From positions 2,728,001 to 2,792,000 of the forward strand of contig OZ242384.1 of the NCBI GenBank assembly GCA_965208965.1: 64,000 nucleotides of DNA, given 5' to 3'. Position 1 is the first letter of the stretch; each line of letters opens with the position of its first letter. Below are positions 54,008 to 62,541 of the stretch, piece by piece. This stretch comes from Bin5 sp965208965 (GTDB lineage: Bacteria > Chloroflexota > Anaerolineae > Caldilineales > Caldilineaceae). A model generated the notes under the pieces. That model ran no database searches. It saw only the letters and a program-made list of their open reading frames with translations, and had not been told where the DNA came from. The position numbers were made by a program, and so were the translations under genes.

Positions 54008-55063
54008 ATGCACATCGTCGTCAGTGGCTGGTTTTGGGGACAACCCAACACGGGCAGCGGTCAATATCTGCACCGGTTGCTGCCCCACCTTGCGGCCCTG
54101 AACGCGCCGGCAGGGACGGCAGATGCCGCGGACAGCAACGGCCGCGCTGTAACGCACAACCAAGCCCGGAGAGCAGACAACCAGAATCAAATCAAGTACA
54201 CGCTGCTACTGCCCCGCAACCCGGTCGAAAGCAGGCAGGGCGACGCGTTGGCCCAGATTCCCTCCGATTTGACCACTGTCGTTTCACCGCCTCCACCGCT
54301 GCCCCGCCAACTGGCAAAAGTCTACTGGGAACAAGTGACCGTGCCTCGCCGCGCTCGCAGTCTGGGCGCCGATCTGCTGCTGGTTCCCTATTGGGCAGCC
54401 CCCTTATGGCAGCCGACCCCGACAGTGGTCACCGTCCACGATCTGATCCCTCTGCTACTGCCTCCCTATCGCGGGAGCCGGCCTGGCCGGCTCTATACAA
54501 GGTTGGTTTCCATTTCGACCCGTCGTTGTGCCGCCGTGTTGACCGTCAGTGAGGCCAGCAGGCAGGACATTATCGTTCATCTCGGCCTGCCTGGCGAACG
54601 TGTATATGCCGTTCATCACGGACCGAACAGGGACGATGAGGATCCGGGGCGACAAGAAAGGGATGCGCCCTTCTCCCGCGAACGGCGTGTGGCGCGCAAG
54701 TATTCTCTGCCGGAACGCTACTTTCTCTATCTCGGTGGCTTTGACGTGCGCAAAAACGTGACGGGGATCGTGCACGCCTATCGAAGATACCTCGACCTGG
54801 GCGGGGACCCGGCGGTAAAGCTCGTCGTGGCAGGCAAACTGCCGCATTCGGACACGGCCTTCTTCCCGGACCCAAGAAGGCTCGTCCGCCAACTCGAACT
54901 GACCGACCACGTGCATTTCATCGGTTGGGTCGAAGAAGAAGACAAGGCGCCGCTCTATGCCGCCGCCGCCGCTTTTCTCTTCCCCAGTTTTTATGAGGGT
55001 TTCGGCATGATGCTGCTGGAGGCCATGGACGCTGGCTCGCCGGTCATTACCAGTTCGGAGTGA
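54008..55063 (+). CDS. Glycosyltransferase family 4, C-terminally short
   Basis: About 351 residues from the ATG at 54008. GT4 features are VVTVHDLIPLL, AVLTVSEASRQDI, YFLYLGGFDVRKNV and PSFYEGFGMMLLEAM, which includes the catalytic EGFGxxxLE motif. The protein stops at SPVITSSE, whereas family members continue about 50-60 residues (typically a PEVxGDAA segment). The stop falls in a 17-bp overlap with the convergent LysM gene. Start chosen because MHIVVSGWFWG fits the family N-terminus. A long loop near 40-65 is low-complexity. Activity may be impaired. Confidence 0.8.
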   Translation: MHIVVSGWFWGQPNTGSGQYLHRLLPHLAALNAPAGTADAADSNGRAVTHNQARRADNQNQIKYTLLLPRNPVESRQGDALAQIPSDLTTVVSPPPPLPRQLAKVYWEQVTVPRRARSLGADLLLVPYWAAPLWQPTPTVVTVHDLIPLLLPPYRGSRPGRLYTRLVSISTRRCAAVLTVSEASRQDIIVHLGLPGERVYAVHHGPNRDDEDPGRQERDAPFSRERRVARKYSLPERYFLYLGGFDVRKNVTGIVHAYRRYLDLGGDPAVKLVVAGKLPHSDTAFFPDPRRLVRQLELTDHVHFIGWVEEEDKAPLYAAAAAFLFPSFYEGFGMMLLEAMDAGSPVITSSE

Positions 55064-58034
55064 GCTGGAATTCGAACTCCTCGCCGCTATTGGGTACAAA
55101 GCAGACCTGGCGCATGCTCAACGACGGGTGATCGCGTCCAAACTCCTCGGTGATCTGCCAGAGTTGCGGGCTGTCCAGGAAGATCGACATCACTGCCGCA
55201 CAGGCTGCCACAGGATTGGGGACCGACGTGTAGGCAGCCAGCCAGGCACGGGCCGCTTCCGTGTATCGGTTTTCCGGCTGGTCCTCCTCCAGCGTTTCCA
55301 GCAGCGACTCGGCCTCTGATCGCTGGTCGTTGAGCGTCAGGACCTGTACCAGCCGGAAGTTGGCCAGCCCTCTCAAAAGCGCAGTCTCCTCCTCTGGAGC
55401 CGTACCCTGAACGCTGCATGGCTCCACATCAGGCGACTCCAGCGTATCCCTGTACATCTCGATCGCTGTCGCGTAGCTCGCTCGGTTCCCCTCCGGCCCA
55501 GCAGCCTGGAGCGCTACGTTCGCCTCGATCAAGCGCAGCCCCAAGCAGTTGCTGGCGTCGTTCGCACGGTCATAGGACCACGTGTGGCGGCGCACCGGCG
55601 TGCCGTCCATGCTGTACCAGATCTCCGTATGCGGTATATCCAGCCCCTTCTCCTCCCTGCCGCTGACACCGCCGCTGAACCAGAGGCGCCGGATACGGGG
55701 GAGATCTGACGTCTCATCTTCGACCATGTCAACCAGGACTTCGCCTTCCGCGATCGCGGCGCCCGGACCAATCACCGACCGGTATGCAGCGGCTTCACTG
55801 TCCCATGTGATGGCCTCTACTGTCAGCAGACAGAATGTTGTGCAGCGCTCCAACTGCCAGATTAACTCTGCTCTGCCATCCCCGTTGGCATCACCAATCG
55901 CCAGAATCCTGGGCAGTCCCTCTATTTCAGGCGTGTAGACCGTCTCAAACCTGCCATCATCTCGCTGGTGCAGAATCAGAACAACGCCTTCCGCCCCGCC
56001 CGGACCGTATCCATCATCGCTCACTGCCGACGGCATCGCAATGACATCTTTCAGCCCGTCCTGGTTCAGATCGTAGATAAGCAGCCCGCCCCGCTCATCA
56101 CCCATTGCGTCACAGGCCTGCAGCCAGGCGTCGAGGAGGATTCTCAGCTTCAGGATTTCACCTTCCTGTCTCTCGCCGTTTGATTCACCGACTGAACTCT
56201 GACCCCCGGTCAGTTCATTGATTACATCGGGAAGGATCGCGAGATACTCTGCCGCACTCTCTGGACAGACCGGCAGTCCCTCGGTCTCGGTCCGGCGCGG
56301 TTCGGGCAGCTCGGGCACTTCGTCCTGCTTAAACTCCAGGTATGGGCATACGTCCTCAGCTGTAAAATCAGGGTTGGCATAACCGAAATCGGCCAGTATA
56401 TTCACGACCTCAGGGTTGGCTACGGCGAAATTATGGACTGCTTCGCAAGCTGTCCTGGCGTCTCCGCTTTGCTGGTACGCCGCCAACCACCGGACACCCA
56501 CCTCTGCATAGATCTGTCTCTCATACGTGGAGGCAAGCCGCTTCACCCTTGCCGCGGCCAGCTCGGGATTAGACTCATAGCCCGCGATCAAAGCAAGCCG
56601 GAAGAGTGCAAAACTGCGCAATTCGGACAGCTCATTGGCCCGTTCCCCACAAGCCTGCCAGGTACTGTTCTCAGCAGCATCGGTATAGAGCCACTGCGCC
56701 TTTTCGAGGTAGAGTTCGCTCGTCATGGCGTAATTGGCATCAATTACCGTATGGTAAAGGCAGAGGCTGGGGACCATTCTCTCACTACTTAAGGCATATG
56801 GAGCGCCGTCTGTGCTCGTCCATACCGCGACCCGGGCCCGTTGCGGACCGGCATCGGCTCCGGCGTACTGACCTCCTATCAAGCGGATCTCAAAGGGGCG
56901 GCCCGGTTTGTCGCTGGGCGCCAACGATACGGTTGCCCCAGCCATCGTAATCGTGCCTTTGGTCCAGTCCCGCCACGCAACACCGTCCCAGCTGCGGATA
57001 TGCACCGTGACGAAGCAGGAACCTGATCCGCATACGGTATCCGTCCACACGACGTCGGTAAGACCGTCGGCGTTGATGTCCTGGGTTTCCAGCAAGTCGA
57101 TCGTTCCGGTCGCAGTGATCTCATAGCTGAGAGAGTGTCCTTCTCCACCGTCAAGTATCACCAGTTCCTGACTGTTCGTCTCGGTCCCACTCCCTTGTCC
57201 GGTAGCCGCGCCTGATCGCCTTCCTTCAGCGTTCGTAAACACGAGGACGGCGTCATCTACGCTATCGGAGGTGAGATCAGCGTTGACCAGAGTGCGAAAC
57301 TCGACTCCGCAATCCGCCAGAAATGAGGTAAGTTGTGCATGGCGGTTGGATGTCGGAATGCCGAAAAGTGCAGTCAGCGTCTGGCCAAGGCCGTCTTGCG
57401 CTTCCGGACACGAGGGCAGGGTCACGCGCCGGGGCAATGGTAGGCTGATGCGAGGCATGAAAAAGGGTTCCGGCTCGCTGTCCGACGAGAGAATGGACAA
57501 GAGATCCAGGACAGGCGTTGGCGTAACAAGAGGAGATGGGCTCTCTGCCGGCGTGCCTTCCTGCACCTCTTCCTGCGTTTCGACAGGCGCAACTGTCGGC
57601 ACAAGGGTCGGCACAGGGGTCGGGGTTGTCAAAAAGACCGGGATCAGTAGTCTCTCCCCTACAAGCAGCGTTTCATTGGGACGTACTAATTTAGGATTCG
57701 CGCCTTGCAACAGATCAACGGGCACGCCAAACTTCTCGGCCACGGAAATCCAGCCTTCTCCCCGTTGGACGATGTAATACTCTTCATCGCCATCCGGAGT
57801 CCATGGTACAAAGAGTCTTTCGCCGACAATCAGCCACCCGTTTGGACGTACGGAATCGGGATTTGCCTCCTGCAGCTGGCTCACCGTCAAACCGACTCGC
57901 TGAGCCACCAGCGGCCAGCTGTCCCCCGGCTGCACGATGTATGTATAGCCGCTCTCCTGTGCCGATACCGAAACGATCTGCAACAAGCAGAGCAGCGCAG
58001 TCACCAATAGTGCCAACCGTAAACCCAACTTCAT
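55047..58034 (-). CDS. Secreted LysM protein with duplicated FG-GAP/TPR-like modules
   Basis: A 995-residue exoprotein. A signal peptide at 1-26 ends in SVSAQ. Two LysM domains follow (YIVQPGDSWPLVAQRVG and YIVQRGEGWISVAEKFG), each expected to bind peptidoglycan or other GlcNAc polymers. A Thr/Pro-rich linker leads to two related modules. Each starts with LPxCPE, has FG-GAP/VCBS-like strands with calcium-loop motifs (DINADGLTD; DLNQDGLKD and DANGDGRAE) and ends in helices with RAWLAAY or VRWLAAY and a conserved Cys. The module therefore occurs twice. Start at 58034 follows GCAGGAGAG. Ligand unknown. Confidence 0.78.
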   Translation of the reverse strand: MKLGLRLALLVTALLCLLQIVSVSAQESGYTYIVQPGDSWPLVAQRVGLTVSQLQEANPDSVRPNGWLIVGERLFVPWTPDGDEEYYIVQRGEGWISVAEKFGVPVDLLQGANPKLVRPNETLLVGERLLIPVFLTTPTPVPTLVPTVAPVETQEEVQEGTPAESPSPLVTPTPVLDLLSILSSDSEPEPFFMPRISLPLPRRVTLPSCPEAQDGLGQTLTALFGIPTSNRHAQLTSFLADCGVEFRTLVNADLTSDSVDDAVLVFTNAEGRRSGAATGQGSGTETNSQELVILDGGEGHSLSYEITATGTIDLLETQDINADGLTDVVWTDTVCGSGSCFVTVHIRSWDGVAWRDWTKGTITMAGATVSLAPSDKPGRPFEIRLIGGQYAGADAGPQRARVAVWTSTDGAPYALSSERMVPSLCLYHTVIDANYAMTSELYLEKAQWLYTDAAENSTWQACGERANELSELRSFALFRLALIAGYESNPELAAARVKRLASTYERQIYAEVGVRWLAAYQQSGDARTACEAVHNFAVANPEVVNILADFGYANPDFTAEDVCPYLEFKQDEVPELPEPRRTETEGLPVCPESAAEYLAILPDVINELTGGQSSVGESNGERQEGEILKLRILLDAWLQACDAMGDERGGLLIYDLNQDGLKDVIAMPSAVSDDGYGPGGAEGVVLILHQRDDGRFETVYTPEIEGLPRILAIGDANGDGRAELIWQLERCTTFCLLTVEAITWDSEAAAYRSVIGPGAAIAEGEVLVDMVEDETSDLPRIRRLWFSGGVSGREEKGLDIPHTEIWYSMDGTPVRRHTWSYDRANDASNCLGLRLIEANVALQAAGPEGNRASYATAIEMYRDTLESPDVEPCSVQGTAPEEETALLRGLANFRLVQVLTLNDQRSEAESLLETLEEDQPENRYTEAARAWLAAYTSVPNPVAACAAVMSIFLDSPQLWQITEEFGRDHPSLSMRQVCFVPNSGEEFEFQLTPNW

Positions 58035-58847
58035 CGAACTCTCCTGCAACCTCCAACTGCCCATTGTTCCTGGTCGCAAACACCGATTCAACACTGTACC
58101 TAGACTTCCCACTCGGACCGCATCCTGATATTCCTGAGCGTCGATCGCTGATCCGAGACAGGAAGGCACCCACTCCCTTCCATGATTTCAATCAGCACTC
58201 AGAACAAACGGCAGAACGGGTACGAGAAATCTCAGTTTCCGCGAACTTCATTGTATGCGGGCGCGCTCCGCTTGTGCCACGAAAACCGCATCAAGAGTCC
58301 CGGCGACAGAAATGTCCACGTCAACACCCGTGGACATGTTAATTAGTATACTTCGTGTCAAAATTGAGGACAAGCAAAAGGCCGCGAATTCCTGGCTATA
58401 TCCGCCATTCGAGAATTCGTGACAGTTAAGGGGATTCCAGTCCGAGCTTCTCACGGGAAAGTGCCTTTCACTGTACCCCATCATGAAAGTCGGTGCAAGG
58501 TCAGGTTCCGCAAGGCTGCAGTCAAGAAATGGGGTGGGAACAGTCTGTCGGGGAATTAGTGGCGGCGGTTGGATTTGATTGCGGGATTTGGAGAGAGGCA
58601 GTGAAGGCGTCAGGCTTGGCTTTGTCGGGAGGGCCGTCAACTGTGGGGCAGAGGGCAGGCACAAGGCCTGCCCCTGGCGGAACTTTGAGGGGGAAGGCGG
58701 AGGCGCTTCCGCCGCCTCAGAGTCGATTGCACACCGGTCATGGTTATGTCTCTGCCAATGGTTTGCGAAAGCCGCCGCCCATTTTGAACTGCACCCGTTT
58801 TCATCCCCGGCTTGGCGTGACTCTCAGACAGCGGGTAGAATTCAGCG
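58035..58847. other. Intergenic region between divergent LysM and methyltransferase-like genes
   Basis: 813 bp without a supported gene. It contains a perfect inverted repeat ATGTCCACG/CGTGGACAT (58310-58335, 8-base loop), a minus-strand promoter (listed) and a GC-rich hairpin GGGCAGGC-ACAAG-GCCTGCCC (58653-58673). A second small stem, GGCGGA/TCCGCC, lies near 58696-58712. Confidence 0.55.
58343..58371 (-). promoter_or_regulatory. Putative promoter for the LysM gene
   Basis: Minus strand: TTGTCC (58371-58366), 17-bp spacer, TATACT (58348-58343). The perfect 9-bp inverted repeat at 58310-58335 lies just downstream in the transcript leader and could be an operator or leader hairpin. Confidence 0.4.
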
Positions 58848-60299
58848 ATGAACTCGACTCTGACGATTGAGCTTACGCACGTTGCCGAGACAGGCGAAGC
58901 CGTTGGCCGCGACGAGGATGGCCGGGCTGTTTTCGTCGAAGACGCTATCCCGGGCGAAACAGTTGAAGTTTACATCACGCACGAGTCAGATCGCCTGCAG
59001 CGGGGTGCTCTTCGCAGGATAGTGAACACCAGCCCGGATCGCGTGGAGGCGCCGTGTCCGCATTTCGGGCTCCGACATCCTGTGACAACCGCCGAAGGAC
59101 GACTCTTGAACTCATCCTGGCGCCGCGCCGGTTGCTCCGGTTGCCTATGGCAGCATATCGACTACGAACGCCAGTTGTCGATGAAGCGAGAAATCATTGT
59201 CAGAATTCTGGCTCGCGAGGCGCGCCCTGGCGGGACCCGCCAGAAAAGCCGGCAAATCGCCGAAAACCTGGTAGCGGATGTCATCGCCCTCGGCGCAAGC
59301 GCAGACGAACGGCCCCCTGCCGCGCCGGCCGTGCTCGACTTCGGATTCCTCACACAGATGCGATTCGACCTGGCACAGTCCCAACGACTCACACTCGCAG
59401 GTCGCCACCGGGAACCGATAGCCGTTGACGCCTGTCTTCTCCATCACCCGCAACTGGCCGAACTGTTCGCAGGATTCCGAAACGATCGGGACGAAGTGGA
59501 GAATGCAGAAGAAGAAGAGCTCGCTCCGCAATCAGAAGCAATCACCGTCCAACGGGTTACACTCGCCGCAGGCGGTACGTCTGGCTCCCTGAGCGAGTCG
59601 GCAAAGGGCGTACTCATCCTGCACAGCAAAAGTGACGATCCTCCCACCCTGGAACTGGGCCTGCCAGTGAACGTCTTCTTCCTCCACGAAGCCGATGATC
59701 CTACGCTGGAGTTGCTCGTCGGCGACTGGAGTTACGGCCTGCAGGTGGAAGGTCATCAGCTTACCGCCTATCCCCCTCTTGGAGACGCTGCCCGCGACAG
59801 GCATTTTCTGGCCGATGAAGTCCTGTCTGCCGTGGCGGCAGAGGTGCTCGAGCTGAAGACGTTCGAGCATCTTCTCGATCTGTGGGCCGGCATCGGCGCT
59901 CGCGCCACTGTCTTGTCCGAAAGGGTTGCCACCATCGTCGCGGTTGAAGAAGCAGAGTTGCCTGCAGCAGCGTTGCGCGCCAATCTTGAAAGGCTCGAAA
60001 ACGCCGACGCCTGGCACGGGGAAATGCTACCCACGATCAGGAAACTGCGCCGCGGACAATACCATTTTGACGCCGCCCTGCTCGCGCCGCCAGACGGCCA
60101 CATTGAACCGGAACTGTTTTCCCTGCTCACCCGCATGCGCATCCGTCGATGCGCCCTCATTACCGAAGAACCGGGGCGCCTGGCGCGGGCGCTGGCTGCC
60201 TTGGAAGAGGAGGGATATCGTCTGGCGGCCGTCCAGCCGGTCGATCTTCAACCCCATCAGCCCGGTTCGACGCTTGTCGCTCGCTTTGACAGAAAGTAA
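58848..60299 (+). CDS. TrmA/RlmD-type RNA methyltransferase homologue with degenerate active site
   Basis: A 483-residue protein. The N-terminal TRAM domain (about 1-60) is followed by the iron-sulfur motif of RlmD-like enzymes (CPHFG, then CSGCLWQHIDYERQL). The C-terminal Rossmann domain has LLDLWAGIGARATVLS as SAM motif I. The catalytic parts differ from m5U methyltransferases: the DPPR motif reads APPD, and the nucleophile motif SCNP (followed by TLARDL) reads TEEP (followed by RLARAL), so the Cys is gone. It may bind RNA without methylating uridine, or have another activity. The GNAT gene follows 69 bp later. Confidence 0.75.
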   Translation: MNSTLTIELTHVAETGEAVGRDEDGRAVFVEDAIPGETVEVYITHESDRLQRGALRRIVNTSPDRVEAPCPHFGLRHPVTTAEGRLLNSSWRRAGCSGCLWQHIDYERQLSMKREIIVRILAREARPGGTRQKSRQIAENLVADVIALGASADERPPAAPAVLDFGFLTQMRFDLAQSQRLTLAGRHREPIAVDACLLHHPQLAELFAGFRNDRDEVENAEEEELAPQSEAITVQRVTLAAGGTSGSLSESAKGVLILHSKSDDPPTLELGLPVNVFFLHEADDPTLELLVGDWSYGLQVEGHQLTAYPPLGDAARDRHFLADEVLSAVAAEVLELKTFEHLLDLWAGIGARATVLSERVATIVAVEEAELPAAALRANLERLENADAWHGEMLPTIRKLRRGQYHFDAALLAPPDGHIEPELFSLLTRMRIRRCALITEEPGRLARALAALEEEGYRLAAVQPVDLQPHQPGSTLVARFDRK

Positions 60300-60368
60300 G
60301 TAGATGCAACAAAGAAACGGTAGAAGCATGCCACAATCCGCCTCAACAGAAAGCGAGACTAAGGACAG

Positions 60369-61229
60369 ATGAGCGATTCAATTGAGATCCGCACCGTCAC
60401 ATCAGTTGAAGACTGTCGTCGCGTGCAGGTGGTCCAGGATCTTGTCTGGGGCGGTGGGCATGGCGACACCATGTCGATCCACGTGCTGGTCACGCAGACC
60501 AAGAGCGGCGGTCTACTGCAAGCAGCGTTTGTCGAACGGGGCGCCGAGGAGACGGAAGGCATGGTCGGCTTTTCCTTCGGCTGGCCAGCATTCGGCTATG
60601 ACACGAACGGCGAGCGAAAGCTGAAGTTCTGCAGCCATATCATGGGAGTCCTGCCCGCATGGCACGGCCGCGGTATCGGGCTGGGCCTGAAGCAATCCCA
60701 AAGGGAGGAGTTGCTACGCCAAGGTTGGACCGACTGGGTGACGTGGACCTTTGATCCGCTGCAGAGAGTGAACGGCCGCCTGAATATCAGCCGGCTCGGC
60801 GGCATCAGCACTACTTATCTGCGCAATGTCTATGGCGAGATGACGGACAGCCTCAACGCCGGCATGCCGACCGACCGCTTTCAAGTGGATTGGTACCTGG
60901 ACAGCCCTCGCGTACGAAATGCGATTAGCGCAGACCGCCCGACCGCGGAATGGCCTGCAGGCTCTCTGCAGCGCGCACGTACACATTCCTCCAGCAACAG
61001 CCTGCCGCGGGCTCCCCAAGACCAACCGCCCCCGCCGGATGGCCGTCCCTACGCACTTCCTTTACCCGACAACGTCGACGATCTGCGTCGCGCCGGAGGC
61101 ACACTGCTCTTTGATTGGCGCTTCTTTGTGCGCCAGGCCGCAGAGGGCTGCCTGGCCGCAGGCTACGCTCTGACGGGTTGCACACTGATCGAAAATGAGT
61201 GGCATTACATCTTCGAGTTGCAGGACTGA
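60369..61229 (+). CDS. GNAT-superfamily acetyltransferase (COG3375-like)
   Basis: A 286-residue protein. The GNAT core has IMGVLPAWHGRGIGLGLKQ as the acetyl-CoA loop (motif A, Arg/Gln-x-x-Gly-x-Gly variant HGRGIG), preceded by MVGFSFGWPAFG and followed by WVTWTFDPLQRVNGRLNI and LGGISTTYLRNVYG, the hallmark order of COG3375. A Pro-rich linker (about 195-235) leads to a C-terminal segment of about 50 residues. Substrate unknown. No secretion signal. Confidence 0.8.
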   Translation: MSDSIEIRTVTSVEDCRRVQVVQDLVWGGGHGDTMSIHVLVTQTKSGGLLQAAFVERGAEETEGMVGFSFGWPAFGYDTNGERKLKFCSHIMGVLPAWHGRGIGLGLKQSQREELLRQGWTDWVTWTFDPLQRVNGRLNISRLGGISTTYLRNVYGEMTDSLNAGMPTDRFQVDWYLDSPRVRNAISADRPTAEWPAGSLQRARTHSSSNSLPRAPQDQPPPPDGRPYALPLPDNVDDLRRAGGTLLFDWRFFVRQAAEGCLAAGYALTGCTLIENEWHYIFELQD

Positions 61230-61325
61230 TCTCTTTCCACGCGCTGCGGGAACGGTATGCCCAACTTCAAGCTGGCAACCGCCGCAAGTTCACAACACGG
61301 TGAGCGGCCAACTTTCTGCAAATAA

Positions 61326-61354
61326 TTGACTCTTTCATTTGATTTCGGTATACT
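61326..61354 (+). promoter_or_regulatory. Promoter for sodN
   Basis: TTGACT (61326-61331), exact 17-bp spacer, TATACT (61349-61354). An imperfect palindrome TCCTT-GCTTGT-AAGGA overlaps the start region and could be a regulator site. The leader to the sodN ATG is about 185 bases. The remainder of the 315-bp gap is non-coding. Confidence 0.6.
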
Positions 61355-61544
61355 TCCTTGCTTGTAAGGATAGAGAACTGTCCGACACCGTGAATTGAGT
61401 AGCTCTCGTTATCGACATGAACTCCGGCCAGCACCGTGCCAGGCGCGCGGCGGTCAAACATGACATCAAGCGGGTTAGGAGTTGAAGCAGTAACTCAGAG
61501 TGAATCACAGTTTCTGACCTCCACGAACACCGAAAGGATTCCAC

Positions 61545-61997
61545 ATGTTTAGGGAAGCCATTGCCCAGCTAATCGCCAAGACCGCGGTAGAAACCGTCAG
61601 CGCCCACTGTGACGGCCCCTGCGGCGTCTATGACCCGGCCTCGGCACGCATCGCTGCTGAAGCAGCTCTTTCGATGACCAAGAAGATTATCGACCTTGGG
61701 TCGGCAGAGTCTGCGGATCACAACACCTATGGTCGCTTCGTTGCCATCAAGGAACAGCAGGCACACCTGGCCAAGGAGGAGTTGCTCATCCTCTGGACCG
61801 ACTACTTCAAGCCGGAGCACCTGGGCGAATACCCGGACCTGCATGAAAAGTTCTGGAACGCTGCCAAGCTTTGCTCGGCGGTCAAGCAAGGCGTGGACGT
61901 TGATGCAGCCAACGATTTGATGGCTGCTATCGAGGACATCCACAACGTCTACTGGGCCACCAAGGGGCGGGATGTAGCCTACTACGTGGCTACCTGA
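61545..61997 (+). CDS. sodN: Nickel superoxide dismutase
   Basis: A 150-residue precursor. The nickel hook HCDGPCGVYDP begins at residue 21, after a 20-residue propeptide that must be removed to free the N-terminal His. The rest is the four-helix bundle with MTKKIIDL, RFVAIKEQQAH and the family C-terminus WATKGRDVAYYV. It converts superoxide to oxygen and peroxide as a hexamer in the cytoplasm. AAAGGA ribosome site upstream. The maturation protease gene follows after a terminator-like hairpin. Confidence 0.95.
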   Translation: MFREAIAQLIAKTAVETVSAHCDGPCGVYDPASARIAAEAALSMTKKIIDLGSAESADHNTYGRFVAIKEQQAHLAKEELLILWTDYFKPEHLGEYPDLHEKFWNAAKLCSAVKQGVDVDAANDLMAAIEDIHNVYWATKGRDVAYYVAT

Positions 61998-62062
61998 TCC
62001 CAGGCAATCCGGAACCGGCCTGACCCCGCAGGCCGAACACAACGAATATTTAAAGACAGCGG

Positions 62063-62094
62063 CCGGATCCATAACAGGATCCGGTCTCTCTTTT
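62063..62094 (+). terminator. Intrinsic terminator-like hairpin between sodN and its protease gene
   Basis: Perfect stem CCGGATCC/GGATCCGG (62063-62084, six-base loop) followed by TCTCTCTTTT. It probably lowers expression of the downstream protease relative to sodN. Confidence 0.65.
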
Positions 62095-62104
62095 GGAGAG
62101 GGAA

Positions 62105-62485
62105 ATGGAAGAGGGGATGCCCCGCAGCGGTTGGCGCGAGATGGCGCTGTGGCTGATCCGCAGGCGTCGGCTCTTTCGCGTGACCGGAGATTCGATGACG
62201 CCAACTCTTGCGTCCGGCGCCGTAGTAATGCTGGATCCCAGCGCCTACCGTTCGCAAAGCCCGCAAGAGGATGAAATTGTCGTCACGCGCCATCCCCGCA
62301 ACAACGAGCTGAAAATCGTCAAGCGCGTCGCGGCGGTTATCGAGAGCCGTACTGAAATCAGTGCCCCAAGCGTAGGACTCATACTTGCCAGCGACAACGC
62401 CGCCGCCGGTGCAGACAGTCGCTCATTTGGGCCGGTCGCACTGGACCTCGTGCTGGGAAAGGTAGTCAGTTGCCTGCGCCGGTAG
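62105..62485 (+). CDS. sodX: Nickel superoxide dismutase maturation protease
   Basis: A 126-residue signal peptidase I-like (S26) protein with the catalytic Ser in VTGDSMTPTL and the general-base Lys in KIVKRV, followed by SDNAAAGADSRSFGPV. Short, with only a weakly hydrophobic N-terminus, as in cytoplasmic SodX proteins that cut the SodN propeptide. Start could be ATG 62105 or 62117. The ribosome site lies in GGAGAGG just after the hairpin. Confidence 0.85.
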   Translation: MEEGMPRSGWREMALWLIRRRRLFRVTGDSMTPTLASGAVVMLDPSAYRSQSPQEDEIVVTRHPRNNELKIVKRVAAVIESRTEISAPSVGLILASDNAAAGADSRSFGPVALDLVLGKVVSCLRR

Positions 62486-62541
62486 GTGCCGGGTATGGAA
62501 GTACCTGAGGATACCGCTTTAATTTGGTTGCAACTTGAGTT

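Noticed and set aside
58653..58673. GC-rich hairpin as a transcription terminator.
   Set aside because: No T-run follows on either strand and no gene ends nearby. It is more likely a dispersed palindromic repeat.
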